A DNA stretch of 64,000 bases from Endozoicomonas sp. NE40 (GTDB lineage Bacteria > Pseudomonadota > Gammaproteobacteria > Pseudomonadales > Endozoicomonadaceae), in the NCBI RefSeq assembly GCF_040549045.1, contig NZ_JBEWTB010000003.1, positions 1 to 64,000 of the forward strand. Direction: 5' to 3'. The first letter of the stretch is position 1, and each line of letters begins with the position of its first letter. Positions 25,701 through 34,289 of the stretch are shown here, piece after piece. Position numbers and translations under genes: made by a program. A model generated the notes under the pieces. The model worked only from the letters and a program-made list of their open reading frames with translations, did no database searches and was not told the DNA's origin.

Positions 25701-27286
25701 AGCTCCCATTCACCGTCTTTCAGCTCATATTCACGGTCGCTGATAAAACGACGGTCGCCATCCTGGTAGAGCTTTGGTGATGGTTCAGCGGCTTCCAGAG
25801 AGGCCCAGTCAATGCGGGAATCAAATCGTTGCGCCAGAGTTTTACGCAGGCTTTTCAGCAGTGCCGGACGGTTGTCACGGCCTTTCAGCTCATTACCGGC
25901 CTTAACCGCAATACGACCGCCCCAGCCGCCGCCTTCAGCCCCGGCAATCCAGCGACTTCCGCTACCCTCAAACCACTTACCACGGATGAATTTTTCATAC
26001 AGGACGTTGGTTTCTTTCAGGGTATCTTCAGACAGGTCATTGATCTTGTTAAACAGCTCTTCAGGGTGCTTTTGCAGCAGGATGACATCAGTCACAGTGC
26101 TTGTACCCTGGGCGTTTTTATCCCCGAATGTTTCTTCAGGCAGACGAACACCGCCCAGAAATTCAGCCTTATAGCTAATGGCCCGGCGAAACTTAATAAA
26201 ACTGCCTTCGCCGGAAATAACCCGGTGCGGTACGATCAGGGCTATCAAGCCGCCGTGTTTAACCTTGTCTATTGCCCTATGGATAAAATAGCGCTCAATG
26301 TACTGCTCATTACGGTATGCCGGGTCATTGTCCAGATGCGCCGTTGTTCGACCTTTGCCAAATGGCACGTTACCGATAACACTGTCGTAGGTGTTGTCTT
26401 CTGTACGGGTGCAGACCTCTTCAAACGCAGCGTTAATATTATCCTCGTCAGGATGCAGCAAGGCATTTACGCCGGATGATGTGGGATCAAGCTCTACGGC
26501 AGTCATGATCGTGCCTGGTCGTTTAGTGGCACTGAATACACCACTACCCGCCGATGGCTCCAGCATATTGCCGTTAGCAAAGCCGTTTTCTTCCAGCATA
26601 TCCCACAGACCCTCGGCTATCGGGGTGGGCGTGTAATACTCGCTTTGCTGGCCGTCAATTTCACCATCCAGACCGCCACGACCGGAGTACTGCACCAGTA
26701 TTTCACGTTGTTCGTCGCTCAGTTCAGCGGGATCATTAACCGAATTAACAATGTCACGGGCCTTGTCGTTGAGGGTTTTACGGTTTTTCTGACCAAATGC
26801 CTTCAGACCGAATTCAGGGTTCTGGAACCCATCGTTCAGACGTTTTTTACTGGAACCGTCGTCTTTTGCCGCTTCAGCGGCATTCAGAGCCTCCCAGAAC
26901 ACCGTTTTAAGCTCTGCCATACTTGTGACCGCTTTTAGCCGATCACGCAATGACGGGGTGCTGGCGTCGTCTAAAACGATATCCTGAGTGTTGTTTGTTT
27001 TTGGACGCAGCTCATTTTTATAGTTTCCCGGTGTGCCTGCCAGAATCTCCAGGCTAAAGGCATCGGTCGTGGTAAACGTGTAATGGACTGACTGAGGTGC
27101 AATTCTGTCCGGATTTGTCGCCAATACGCCAAATGGGGTGTAGCCATTGCTTTGAATGTAATTCTTTACAGCTCTGACACTGGAAGGATCACCGTTGTAA
27201 TCAGCTTTTGCGGCTTCGTGCCAGCTGGACGGTATCGTGACCTCAACGGGTGTTCCGTTGGGTGCGGATATGGAAAAGCGGAACAT
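19778..27286 (-). CDS. DarB-like giant antirestriction protein (N6-adenine methylase + SNF2-type helicase)
   Basis: A 2502-residue polyvalent protein. Residues about 215-320 carry an N6-adenine methylase: EYYTPTPIAEGLWDML, motif I EPSAGSG (243-249) and motif IV NVPFG (306-310). An SF2/SNF2 helicase follows: Walker A HGVGLGKT (about 960), DEAH in VIVDEAHEFKN (about 1178), MLSATPITNSP, and motif VI NGRAVRQGN (about 1594). Long charged coils and unassigned regions fill the C-terminal third. P1 DarB (about 2255 aa) has the same methylase-helicase order, is packaged in the head, and protects injected DNA from type I restriction. A late-type promoter precedes it, consistent with packaging. Confidence 0.88.
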   Translation of the reverse strand: MFRFSISAPNGTPVEVTIPSSWHEAAKADYNGDPSSVRAVKNYIQSNGYTPFGVLATNPDRIAPQSVHYTFTTTDAFSLEILAGTPGNYKNELRPKTNNTQDIVLDDASTPSLRDRLKAVTSMAELKTVFWEALNAAEAAKDDGSSKKRLNDGFQNPEFGLKAFGQKNRKTLNDKARDIVNSVNDPAELSDEQREILVQYSGRGGLDGEIDGQQSEYYTPTPIAEGLWDMLEENGFANGNMLEPSAGSGVFSATKRPGTIMTAVELDPTSSGVNALLHPDEDNINAAFEEVCTRTEDNTYDSVIGNVPFGKGRTTAHLDNDPAYRNEQYIERYFIHRAIDKVKHGGLIALIVPHRVISGEGSFIKFRRAISYKAEFLGGVRLPEETFGDKNAQGTSTVTDVILLQKHPEELFNKINDLSEDTLKETNVLYEKFIRGKWFEGSGSRWIAGAEGGGWGGRIAVKAGNELKGRDNRPALLKSLRKTLAQRFDSRIDWASLEAAEPSPKLYQDGDRRFISDREYELKDGEWELVDIKTETAGGISADEYGADSIEGIRSNLSNLQATLELSYDQLGAIKSKYPRLLSDNQKDAIYFASLQPESERSLALRGVLVGQQIADIRERNNSGQDVSAELAESRQLVERLHSKYGDPRKHRKIKIRGQGSHYFNEFANAKTPAGEFNDFLSGEMTLDSAAGFNATNVQSIAEYLFSIAGERPVTVEKIAELYEGNKTLKSIGDVAEFEGISITPEGLVLPDAHYLAGNVYEKIDQLNLAAASSDDPRLQKKLLDQIEQLKSLREYEKLSDLRITIADNWVDKQYVIEFLEELGYDDLKYTITEDQFDENGNVTGQTEIDDTSRMGGRFSGLKKTGFPNQIMNYLNGEPIRGKVAEHRANLASLNEQFALWLQQHPDSEEVEEQYNRLYHSEIQKQYSSDNLEIEGLTDGVKLHDYQCQAVRQLSEEGRGILAHGVGLGKTFTALALAQYNQQMGRANRTCTVVPKSVLTNWYHEARALYKSMDGVLIVGVSPELGEDGQPVQEPVIENGEHKKNKITGELMYRDKLKKDGPEVIQQKLWSIPSSSAIKSVIMTSPLFGRIPVKVDTVEQYAGDWVSKNLIKEKNAEKYLSSKNFKNEASVTTSESSGSGWREAAKRARLNQKYRDEGTGKDSALPYYEDMGFDSVIVDEAHEFKNVYNGGRASGRIAYLSNPSVSNRATDMAVKMAHLKGKNNGRGAVMLSATPITNSPLEVYNALSLVSDIEVFERMGIANPDDFIQMFGKTESRDRENIKGKIESVEALVGFSNLGALRDIYYRYVNQKTAKDVFSNAKQDRSAPKAVESREFVELNNDEQAQFEMLREEAREAVFSNDEDSKKGRPVFSIMRDMERLMTDMDLFHKQITFRFPAGTKKAVAAMVKALPKEVTGKRFDDVENKEVKVTIKKKAKVNDLGGMVELVIQQEYESHIEQAIGDSADLDIGQVTHPGNPKYNKLAANVKKHLADNGKQIIFTEEINQHHRLARFLAHNTDGLEVNQIGFINGTDTAKEPQLQDAVNKFNQGETRVIICNKKAEVGINLQMGTTAIHHTSLPWNPASVEQRNGRAVRQGNTAEEVAVYYYLARSQYGQSMDERRLDILQRKADWLDRLMNGDEKEAGNAEAQSEDINEYDDLLEDDPELVAQRRAARIAKAQAQRAKQERDRAYSELSGLVKTQAALMEMSDHALITNVRRESEQLESALNRGKFFDASYRHLEYADNPKVEVRDRKRLEQLKKHLSRLTDKDRQRKLNSKLKQAKSNLMNIKSRGNLPFDEALINTPDQVYNIPGTQVFVAKGQYWEYKWSLFQVSEIDNISRKIRLQTIAGSAYGAQDDLNLKRGGRTQIDNGLWHIPFGVYPYDRMNLTNCTADEVKIKQLQGRTDIRYTELPSMDREMFLAHGHKGVFYDHANPALYRDEKGVLFIESNPELASFDRLVWPDLQDEKLKKEVADILIEKMRGDGLNGYSDKILKLFFTGKEEVQGYGKQAVELDVKSAAMKAWEAHKAEHTDIDWNDPESVDGKRFGFSNEYTLLSPMEKSATDQGDNIIQIKKWVGEVYQSLKTEHRKKMEVIEAEKKRKNAAILEGKRQTALKVESLPVFDEENPQHVEDLKRAVSPEQWGENLWALRSLYTDQVRDGQFSEAEYITLGKNRKPNSHAYTSRTFATEDEAKQYANSDPSMILYQTGFSERNKPVQFGKHISEIGVKTEVSDEKLLELIRQNRADSNGVTYPARVLIALEDEYLVSEDRIIAAVKQSDDMMIGSDGMIVDKVEELPEATREQVIATAVALAVERGDSIRATDVRHKLRDSHQLESFRSDIREALDEHPDFEKVSGSYYHYNGNASEEPAIDLPDDSDARKPAKAGFLSDAQIGSLADMKITARVVDSPVSWSKVKKFKRKGEWKSKKQQGSVPAGSIFLESQDGFDGRTAKLFKDNKESKAKWSAQFIQDPTPELIGKWWVVGKSDADIDQLIEELRAA

Positions 27287-27363
27287 AACTCACCTGATTG
27301 TGAACGAATCGGTGATTGTTCCGCCCTTGCGGGTGAAAAGCGGTTAAAAACTTTTTTAACCGG
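27287..27363 (-). promoter_or_regulatory. Putative late promoter and leader hairpin of the DarB-like gene
   Basis: Element CGGTTAAAAACTTTTTTAAC (27341-27360, plus strand), itself palindromic, 55 nt before the ATG. A weaker hairpin (27287-27320; AACTCACC against GGTGATTGTT) ends at the start codon and places AGGTGAG in its 3' arm. Confidence 0.5.
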
Positions 27364-28870
27364 ACAACAGCCCTGCCTGATACCACTCCGGCAGTGAGCC
27401 CTTAGCAATAACAGCCGGGTCTTTACCCATGTTATTCAGCAATACTGACTGCCTGGCTTCCTCTTCTGTCAGATGCCGCCCCGTTGGGCCACGGTCAATA
27501 TATTCGCCGTTTTCATGGTCAATCAGCCGCCCTATGCGCTTGCGCTCTTTGTTGAACTTGACCATGGCATAGCCGAATTCTTTACGGCCTTCGATGTAAG
27601 TAAAATACTGCCAGTACTTGCCGCCATTGATATCGACGGGAACCCTCTCTTCCTGCCATTTGACGGTTTTAGCCAGCTCATTCAGTTCGCTGTAGAACGC
27701 CTGACGTTTGCTGTACTCCCTGTTTTCACGCTCCAGACGGGCCTTGTCTTCATCGGTGACGCCCAGAATGACGCCAGTCACAAGGGCAACAAATTGTGGA
27801 TCGCTGACAGCCAGCTTTGCCAGGTCTTCAGGGTTGGCAAAGTACTGTAAACCCATGCTCAGCACTTCACTGGCCTGGTGCTTATAGACTTTCCCTACAT
27901 ACGGGTGGATGTAATGGTCTGGCAGTGCCACTTCATCGGTATCGTAAAAGCCGCTACCGGTTAACTCCCGCAAAGATACAGGCTTGGGACTTTCTGCCTT
28001 TGTATCCCTGTAGTGATGTGATGCTCGCAGAATGGCATCGTTGCCCCGCTCAATAATATGGCCCACCTCATGAAACAGAATTTCTTTGTTGAATGCAGTA
28101 CCGGGGAATACCGTGTAATGACGGGCATAGCTTCGGGCTTTGCCTTCAGTATCCATATTGAACAATGGCACACGTCCCTGCATGAGCTTATAGAGCTCAG
28201 CCAGGTCTTTACGCACCTCAGCCACCGGATAACCGGCACGCTTCAGCTTACCCACCACGGAAGAGCTGAATTTAATCTTGCGAACAAATTCCTTAGCTTC
28301 TTTGTCTGTAACGGGAGACTGGTCGTGTATTTGATCAATCAGCTCTTTTGCTTTAGATACCGTATAACCTCCGGCAAAGCCAATAGTATTATCACCAGCC
28401 AACGCATCAGACTGCGCAGCCTCAGCCAGCTCTGCCAGCGGCTTAGAGACAGGCTTAACGCTGTTTAAAAAACGGGTGTAACAGCTTCTTGAAACGTCGC
28501 AGGTTTGACCTACCTGATATTCGTAAAGCTCTTTAGTGAGGGACTTGTACCGTTCTGCCGATGCGCCTGACAATCGTTCAATCAGATCATGCTCAGGCAT
28601 TTCCGGGTACATGGTTTTCAGCTTTTCAACCAGTGAGGTAAATTCACCTGCAGCGGTAATGCGCTCAAAGGGTTTTGCGTTGGAGTCCATGATTTTAAAT
28701 AAGTCTCTTCCCCTGCCGTAAGTTTCGCCAGCGGGATCATCCAGCAACCGCCAAAACACAGCTTTCAGCTCATCCAGTGATTTCACACCTTTGAGCTGAG
28801 TCTTTGCTTTGGTTGCCCGGTCCAGGATAAAACCACTGGCAGCAGGGTCAACTACTGCCAGATCGGTCAC
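27356..28870 (-). CDS. Polyvalent HExxH metallopeptidase-like protein
   Basis: A 504-residue protein. ILFHEVGHIIE (about residues 263-273) is a textbook HExxH zincin site, and a likely third ligand is Glu in HQASEVLSMG about 70 residues on. This fits the metallopeptidase-like domains of phage polyvalent proteins. The N-terminus holds FILDRATKAKTQLKG and SLDELKAVFW, the latter resembling SMAELKTVFW near residue 122 of the DarB-like protein. GTG 28870 follows GGGGGATT. It lies in the late operon that starts with the 1518-residue protein, so it is probably a packaged, injected peptidase acting on host defence or envelope proteins. Confidence 0.72.
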   Translation of the reverse strand: MTDLAVVDPAASGFILDRATKAKTQLKGVKSLDELKAVFWRLLDDPAGETYGRGRDLFKIMDSNAKPFERITAAGEFTSLVEKLKTMYPEMPEHDLIERLSGASAERYKSLTKELYEYQVGQTCDVSRSCYTRFLNSVKPVSKPLAELAEAAQSDALAGDNTIGFAGGYTVSKAKELIDQIHDQSPVTDKEAKEFVRKIKFSSSVVGKLKRAGYPVAEVRKDLAELYKLMQGRVPLFNMDTEGKARSYARHYTVFPGTAFNKEILFHEVGHIIERGNDAILRASHHYRDTKAESPKPVSLRELTGSGFYDTDEVALPDHYIHPYVGKVYKHQASEVLSMGLQYFANPEDLAKLAVSDPQFVALVTGVILGVTDEDKARLERENREYSKRQAFYSELNELAKTVKWQEERVPVDINGGKYWQYFTYIEGRKEFGYAMVKFNKERKRIGRLIDHENGEYIDRGPTGRHLTEEEARQSVLLNNMGKDPAVIAKGSLPEWYQAGLLSG

Positions 28871-29224
28871 TTAACTAATCCCCCTGTTGAGCAGGTATCC
28901 GGATACGGCGTCAATACCTTCCGACAGGGTAGCGATACCCCCGTCCACCAGCTCCGTCACCTTGTTAATGAAAGGCGCAGGGCTCAGGGGATACCAGTCA
29001 TCTGACTTCAATTTTTCCAAGTCAGTTTTTTCCGTTACTTCGGTTTTTGTCTCTGGCTCCGGTTCAGGTTTGGGCTTACTGCCGACTCCCAGCAAAGTCC
29101 GTATTTCAGCCAGGCGCTTAACGGCATTGATTTTGGCAATGGGGTTGGTGCTGGATTTAACCTGCTTCCGTAGTTTGGCTGATTCAGTCACCAGCTTGAT
29201 TTTCTCAAGGGCTGAAACACTCAT
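28871..29224 (-). CDS. Hypothetical protein between two polyvalent genes
   Basis: A 117-residue protein with a helical N-terminus, a Pro/Glu/Lys linker (SKPKPEPEPETKTEVTEK) and a C-terminal domain ending GYLLNRGIS. Its ATG overlaps the stop of the 1518-residue gene (ATGA), and its end abuts the HExxH gene, so the three are coupled. No family recognised; perhaps a small internal head protein. Confidence 0.6.
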   Translation of the reverse strand: MSVSALEKIKLVTESAKLRKQVKSSTNPIAKINAVKRLAEIRTLLGVGSKPKPEPEPETKTEVTEKTDLEKLKSDDWYPLSPAPFINKVTELVDGGIATLSEGIDAVSGYLLNRGIS

Positions 29225-32200
29225 CAGACTGCACCCTCCGCCGCTTCAAGCTCCATGATTTTCGCAACAGCCTGGTCAATCAGGTCACTGTATTGTTCTG
29301 CCGTGCCGTTGGCTTCAAGCTCTTCGCCTAACTGGGTCAGGGCGTTGGCGCTTTCCATAAAGTCGCCGGTTTCGCCTGCAATGATCTGGTTCAGGATGGA
29401 TTCTGGATTGTTACTGCTATCAACTTCAGCCTTTACCGAATTACTATCAGGCTTTGTGTCTGATTCAGACAACAAATCAGATTCATTACTTTCCATCATT
29501 GCAATCAACTTTTTATGCTGCTTGTCAGCTACCCGGCTAATCGCATCGTGCTCTAAGCGTTTAAACTCAGCATACCGCTTAGTCCCGCCAGCACTACCTC
29601 CATCAGCCATATACTCCAGGCTACCGCTTTTTGTGCCTTCTTCCGTTTCAATAACACTCAATCGCCAGGCATCAATAGTTTCCGGCAGATCAAAAGCCTG
29701 CTGATCACGCTTTGAAACTTTGGTTTTTTCAGAAATGATTTCCGACTTAAGGAGGCTCTCCCCTTCATCCAGAGGAACCGGGTTTTTCGCCTGATAATTC
29801 ACTAACATTCGGTCATGCAAAATTACGTCAAACTCTTCACCCTGAAACTCTTCCTGTTCAGTTTTTGGCTTTGCTTCAGGCTGCTTTCGCTCACTGTTTC
29901 TATGGTCAATCAACAGTTTTCGTAAGTCTTCGACAGAGCCGTGGTCATGCCATATTTTTCTCAGAGCAATACCCTGTCTGTTTCTTTTATGACCGAGTGA
30001 CCTGGACGGTAAAACCTTTAGATATTCCTCTAATGCAGGCTCGTAGGTGTCCCCATCGCCCTGGACGACACTGCGCAACAGCACTTTACTCTTATCGTCT
30101 TCCGGTGAGAGCGCATAAGCCATTATCCGGCTTGTTACGTCATAAATTTCATCTTCTGTGGGGTTGTTGCTGTGTTTTTCTGATTCACGGCGCTCGGACT
30201 GAATATTGTGGTCAATCTTTGCGAAATAGTAATAGTTTTTCTCTTTGCCGTAGTCGGCGTAAGGATCACCCCAGCTATCGTTATACTGGTTGCCAATGGC
30301 TTCCAGCCGGGACAGTAATGCGGTTGCTTCCCTGTGATAAGAATTTGTGCCTCCCCTGAAAACGTCGCCATCCGGGTCTGCCAGATAGTCAGGATTCCAG
30401 AGCGGGATTGACTCAGGCAGGTTGGTGACTGTCAGGTTTATAGATTTGCTTCTGCCGGGTTCTGTTCTAACGCTGACTTTCAATCCACTGGGCAACTTAC
30501 CGCTTTCGGTATCGTCTTTGACCTGTTTACGAATCAGGGCTGCAATGTCTTTCCTTTCCAAGCCTTTCGCTTTATCCAGGTTTTCACCGAATTCAGGCAG
30601 GTCACTGGTGTCGGTAGCGGTTTTGAAGCGGGAAACAAAGTCACGGATATCCGTACCTACCTGGTCCAGCACAGACTTGGCTGAATCCATAATCAGGCCA
30701 TCAACAACCGGATAATCTTTTTCAAACTGACTGTCTTTGTAGTCAAACGTCATATCATGGGTGTTATCACCATGATACGTCGCCTTCAGGATGAAACGTG
30801 TGCCGTCTTCACTCATTTCAGGTTGCTGGACATAGACCTTACCTGCACCAGTGCGGATAACGACACTGCGACCAGCCTCGCCGGGCCTGGCTTTATAGTG
30901 GGTTTGCAGGTGGGCAAAGATGCGCTTCCCGATCTTTACTTCAGGACGGGCGTCATTTTCAGCCTGACGGCGTTTTAGTGCTTCTTCTTCGACCCTTGCA
31001 TACAGGTGATAGCCAAAGTTGCCGTCATAACCCTGTTCTTTTGACCACTTAACGATATCCTCGATGTAGTTGGAATTGCGGTACAAGTCCACCAGCTCAT
31101 CAGTGATTTCAATATCGTTGACGCCTTCGGCTTCAGCTTTACGCTTGCCCAGCTCCCGCAGTTCTGCCCGAATGTTTTCATGGGAGTACTGTTTTTTCAG
31201 GTCGATATCTTCCTCAAGCTGAGCCATACGGGCATTCAGGTATTCAAGGCTTCCATCGTCTGTTAACTTCGGGCGACGTTTGATTTGAACACCGTGGCGC
31301 TCTTCAAACTTGTCAAACTTCAGGATTTCACCGTTATAACCGGTTACTCGTTGTGTGTCATGATCAACTTCGTGGATGGTGACAGTCTGACCGTTGATGT
31401 CCATATCACCGACTCTCAGAGTGACTTCGGCCGGCAGTGATCCGGTGATTACCAGGTCAGACAGTCGTGAGACAATTTCATCAGGATTGGAAGAGCTAAA
31501 GCTCTCAATGTAGCCAGCTCCGTCATATATCCCTTTAGCCTGGATAAGGCCGGTGTTGTCTACAATGATGTCACCAAAGCACTGCCCTTTCTTACCCCTT
31601 CGGGTCTGACTGGTTATGCTCAGCTCGTTGCCATTCTGGTCAACGTCCCAGCCGGAGCGGCTAAGACTGGATGCCAGGTCGGTCGCAATCTGGATAGGGT
31701 TGATGATTCGGTTGTCAGACGCAGAGCCACCGGCAATTTCCAACAGCTCTTCCAGCTCATCAAACATTACCACGCTGAAGAATGCCCTGGTTTGTGCCAG
31801 CTTTTCAGCCACGTCATCCGGAAAACCACCAGCCACAAACAAAGCCTTTACCTCATCCTGAAAGATGGTCGGCCACATGGAGGTATTACCGGCTTCCCTC
31901 ATGCGGTCAAGCATACCGTCGATGACGTTAGCAATTTCTTTTGCAATGGGAGTAAAGAACTTAACCGGGTCGTCCATGAAACGATCAAACCGCTCGTACA
32001 GCTCGTTATCCGGGCGGCCCCCTTCAGGTGGCAAGACTTCTTGATGGTTTAGAACCTTGGCAAGAATCTGATCACCCTGGGTATATACGTCAACGTCTTT
32101 ATACATTGGCGCCATTTCGCCCAGACGTTTAAGGTGTGAAACCCGAATCGGCTCCTTGGCTTTTGCCATATCACGGATCGCTGTCAGCGCTGATACAGCC

Positions 32201-33780
32201 TGGTCGCCGCTGAAAGTACGCTGACTGATGCTATTTGCCCACTTGATCAGCTCGTTACGCAGCCAGTACAAAGACTTGCTAGTACCCTTCACGTTCTGAC
32301 CCATAAGACCGGCCAGCTTAGCCATACGAATCAGCTCTTCACGGTCAGGGCCTTCATCCTCAAGGTGTCCGGGGTTTTTACCCTTCAGGCTGTTATACAG
32401 GCTGTAGGTGTTGCGTAGGCGCTGATCGGTATCAGCCGCTTTCTCACCCTTCCGTTTCTGGGATACGCCAAGAACCTTGGCATACAGCCTGCGCTCTTTT
32501 GCCGTGATCTTGTCGGAATTCTCCAGTTTTGCCAGCTGGCTCTTAACGCCATCTACGTCAGCCATTGGCATTGGCGTATCGTCTTCTACCTCTTCCTCGA
32601 TGCCTTTTTTCCATTCGATCAGGGCAGCACGTTTCTGTTCCAGACTGACCGCTCTGGCAAAGTGGCGGCGCTCTGTGTCCGGCAGCTCGCTTCGGGACGG
32701 CGTTAGCCAGGGCTCAATATTGCGGGATAGCCAGCCATTAACAGTGATTTCACGGCCGGCACTGGAAATTACGTCTTCTTTGACGCCAACCAGTTTGCTT
32801 AATGCCGGAACCGTTAACGAATTCAGGTCAGAAACCAGCTGTGATTTAGCGGCAGTGTACTCATCCAGAGTAGCCAGGTACTCGTCAGGAGTGGTGTTTT
32901 CCAGGCTTTGCCCTTTGGCTCGGGCCGACCACTTTTCCATCTCTGCTTTCAGTTCAGCAACATTGTTGTTAGCGGCTGACTTTGATTGCTCAATCTGTGC
33001 GAGCAGGTCTGCATTGCGACCGTTCCACTCTTCCAGCTCAACGGTTAGCTGAGTCTTTTTACCTTGTTTTTTTTCTGTCAGGGTGTCCAGTTCGCCCACT
33101 TCATCAGTCAGCACATTGATACGGCTATCCAGCACTTCCACCAGCCTTTCACTGGCTTCCAGGTTGTCTTTCTGCTCCTGACGCTCTTTGTTTCTGGCCT
33201 GGAACCGTTCGCTATTTTTAGTCACCAGCTGAGTCACACGACGGGCAACCGTCTGCAGTGGAATATCCTGCATGATGCCCTGTTGGGTCATTTCCGGGGC
33301 GACGATGTGGGTGATATCTCTTTTGTTTAACAGCCAGCGATATGCAATCAGAAAATCATTCGGACGGATTCGACCATCGGCGTCAGGGGCATGAAAAACG
33401 ACACTCACCACCTGACCATCGTTAAACGGGAATTGTACCGTTACCTGGGCAAAGCCCCCTGACCGGCGAGGATCACCAATAACAGGCTCGTCTGTGATCT
33501 GGTTATCGTTGGGTAATGCTCGGTTGAATGCCCTTGCAAGAGCCGCCATCTTACGGGGGAACCTGTTACCGTATTTGGCGGTCACTGCGTCCATGATCAT
33601 TTCATCCGTGATCAGTACGCCAGGGTTATAAGCGGCGTCCAGCACATCAACAGGAGCGGTTTCAGTTAAAAGGTCAGGATCGCCATCATTGACCATCGTG
33701 TAAAATGCGTCACGTAATTCAGACTCAGAAAAACCGGCTTCTCCCAGCACGATTTCATGAGTGAGACGGATTCCATTCAT
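29224..33780 (-). CDS. Giant polyvalent protein with DarA_N-like module and LPD29-like domain
   Basis: A 1518-residue protein. Residues 1-200 form a DarA_N-like module: VDVLDAAYNPG, RRSGGFAQVTVQFPF, DGQVVSVVFHAPDADGRI, AYRWLLNKRDITHIVAPE and a final TQLVTKNSERFQ helix. A coiled coil (about 195-310) follows. Around residues 1075-1190, KGLERKDIAALIRKQVKDD with LKVSVRTEPGRSKSINLTVT matches the LPD29 domain of phage and conjugative-element polyvalent proteins. P1 Dar proteins are head-packaged and block type I restriction. A late promoter and hairpin lie immediately upstream. Other regions are unassigned. Confidence 0.78.
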   Translation of the reverse strand: MNGIRLTHEIVLGEAGFSESELRDAFYTMVNDGDPDLLTETAPVDVLDAAYNPGVLITDEMIMDAVTAKYGNRFPRKMAALARAFNRALPNDNQITDEPVIGDPRRSGGFAQVTVQFPFNDGQVVSVVFHAPDADGRIRPNDFLIAYRWLLNKRDITHIVAPEMTQQGIMQDIPLQTVARRVTQLVTKNSERFQARNKERQEQKDNLEASERLVEVLDSRINVLTDEVGELDTLTEKKQGKKTQLTVELEEWNGRNADLLAQIEQSKSAANNNVAELKAEMEKWSARAKGQSLENTTPDEYLATLDEYTAAKSQLVSDLNSLTVPALSKLVGVKEDVISSAGREITVNGWLSRNIEPWLTPSRSELPDTERRHFARAVSLEQKRAALIEWKKGIEEEVEDDTPMPMADVDGVKSQLAKLENSDKITAKERRLYAKVLGVSQKRKGEKAADTDQRLRNTYSLYNSLKGKNPGHLEDEGPDREELIRMAKLAGLMGQNVKGTSKSLYWLRNELIKWANSISQRTFSGDQAVSALTAIRDMAKAKEPIRVSHLKRLGEMAPMYKDVDVYTQGDQILAKVLNHQEVLPPEGGRPDNELYERFDRFMDDPVKFFTPIAKEIANVIDGMLDRMREAGNTSMWPTIFQDEVKALFVAGGFPDDVAEKLAQTRAFFSVVMFDELEELLEIAGGSASDNRIINPIQIATDLASSLSRSGWDVDQNGNELSITSQTRRGKKGQCFGDIIVDNTGLIQAKGIYDGAGYIESFSSSNPDEIVSRLSDLVITGSLPAEVTLRVGDMDINGQTVTIHEVDHDTQRVTGYNGEILKFDKFEERHGVQIKRRPKLTDDGSLEYLNARMAQLEEDIDLKKQYSHENIRAELRELGKRKAEAEGVNDIEITDELVDLYRNSNYIEDIVKWSKEQGYDGNFGYHLYARVEEEALKRRQAENDARPEVKIGKRIFAHLQTHYKARPGEAGRSVVIRTGAGKVYVQQPEMSEDGTRFILKATYHGDNTHDMTFDYKDSQFEKDYPVVDGLIMDSAKSVLDQVGTDIRDFVSRFKTATDTSDLPEFGENLDKAKGLERKDIAALIRKQVKDDTESGKLPSGLKVSVRTEPGRSKSINLTVTNLPESIPLWNPDYLADPDGDVFRGGTNSYHREATALLSRLEAIGNQYNDSWGDPYADYGKEKNYYYFAKIDHNIQSERRESEKHSNNPTEDEIYDVTSRIMAYALSPEDDKSKVLLRSVVQGDGDTYEPALEEYLKVLPSRSLGHKRNRQGIALRKIWHDHGSVEDLRKLLIDHRNSERKQPEAKPKTEQEEFQGEEFDVILHDRMLVNYQAKNPVPLDEGESLLKSEIISEKTKVSKRDQQAFDLPETIDAWRLSVIETEEGTKSGSLEYMADGGSAGGTKRYAEFKRLEHDAISRVADKQHKKLIAMMESNESDLLSESDTKPDSNSVKAEVDSSNNPESILNQIIAGETGDFMESANALTQLGEELEANGTAEQYSDLIDQAVAKIMELEAAEGAV

Positions 33781-33804
33781 TAAGCAGGCCTTATCTCATC
33801 AAAA

Positions 33805-33865
33805 AAATGGGTAGGCGGCATAATTTCAGCCGGACTACCCATTTGACGATTAAAATAAGTTTTTG
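33805..33865 (-). promoter_or_regulatory. Putative late promoter and leader hairpin of the 1518-residue gene
   Basis: Element GATTAAAATAAGTTTTT (33849-33865, plus strand) directly abuts a stem-loop (33805-33844) with 10-bp perfect outer arms AAATGGGTAG/CTACCCATTT and inner CGGC/GCCG. A T7 run follows the stem in the direction of transcription, so it could also terminate vapBC transcripts or act as an attenuator. Confidence 0.5.
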
Positions 33866-33884
33866 CAGGGAACGGGCAAGAATA

Positions 33885-34289
33885 TCAGCTCGCCCAGTCC
33901 TCAACCTTTAAAGCAAATGTGAGCTTGTGGAACGCCTGGTCATTGGTGACAAGAACAGTTCCAGAAGAGTGACTGTGTGCGGCAATTAGCATATCCATGC
34001 AGCCGAGCGACTTCCCCTTTGACTCAATCAGGGTGCGAAATTCGGCGTAGCCTTTCGCTTCGTCAAAAGCCCACGGCAGCACTTCTATTCGTGAGAGAAA
34101 ATTTTCAACCAGGAACGGCAGCTTTGATTCTTTTGGTAGCTTTGCAGCCCCTTTGAGCAATTCAGCAGCCGTGATTGAAGAGACACAAACCGAACCGGCC
34201 GGAGCATCCTTCAGCCGCTCCCTGACTGATTCGACATTCCCTTTGATGATGTAACTGGCTGTATTGGTATCAAGCATATATCGCTTCAA
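33885..34289 (-). CDS. vapC: VapC toxin (PIN-domain RNase)
   Basis: A 134-residue PIN protein. The four conserved acidic positions are Asp7 (YMLDTNTASYII), Glu43 (ITAAELLKG), Asp near residue 99 (LGCMDMLIAAHS) and Asp near residue 116 (LVTNDQAF). It is the standard length for VapC, an endoribonuclease that cleaves tRNA or other RNA. Its start overlaps the vapB stop as ATGA-type coupling. The pair interrupts the Dar-like block, between the 1133- and 1518-residue genes. Confidence 0.92.
   Translation of the reverse strand: MKRYMLDTNTASYIIKGNVESVRERLKDAPAGSVCVSSITAAELLKGAAKLPKESKLPFLVENFLSRIEVLPWAFDEAKGYAEFRTLIESKGKSLGCMDMLIAAHSHSSGTVLVTNDQAFHKLTFALKVEDWAS

Noticed and set aside
33805..33844. 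Simple intrinsic terminator of vapBC
   Set aside because: The stem with a T-run could terminate, but it lies downstream of the late element and abuts the next start codon like the other leader hairpins, so it was recorded as a leader structure with that alternative noted.
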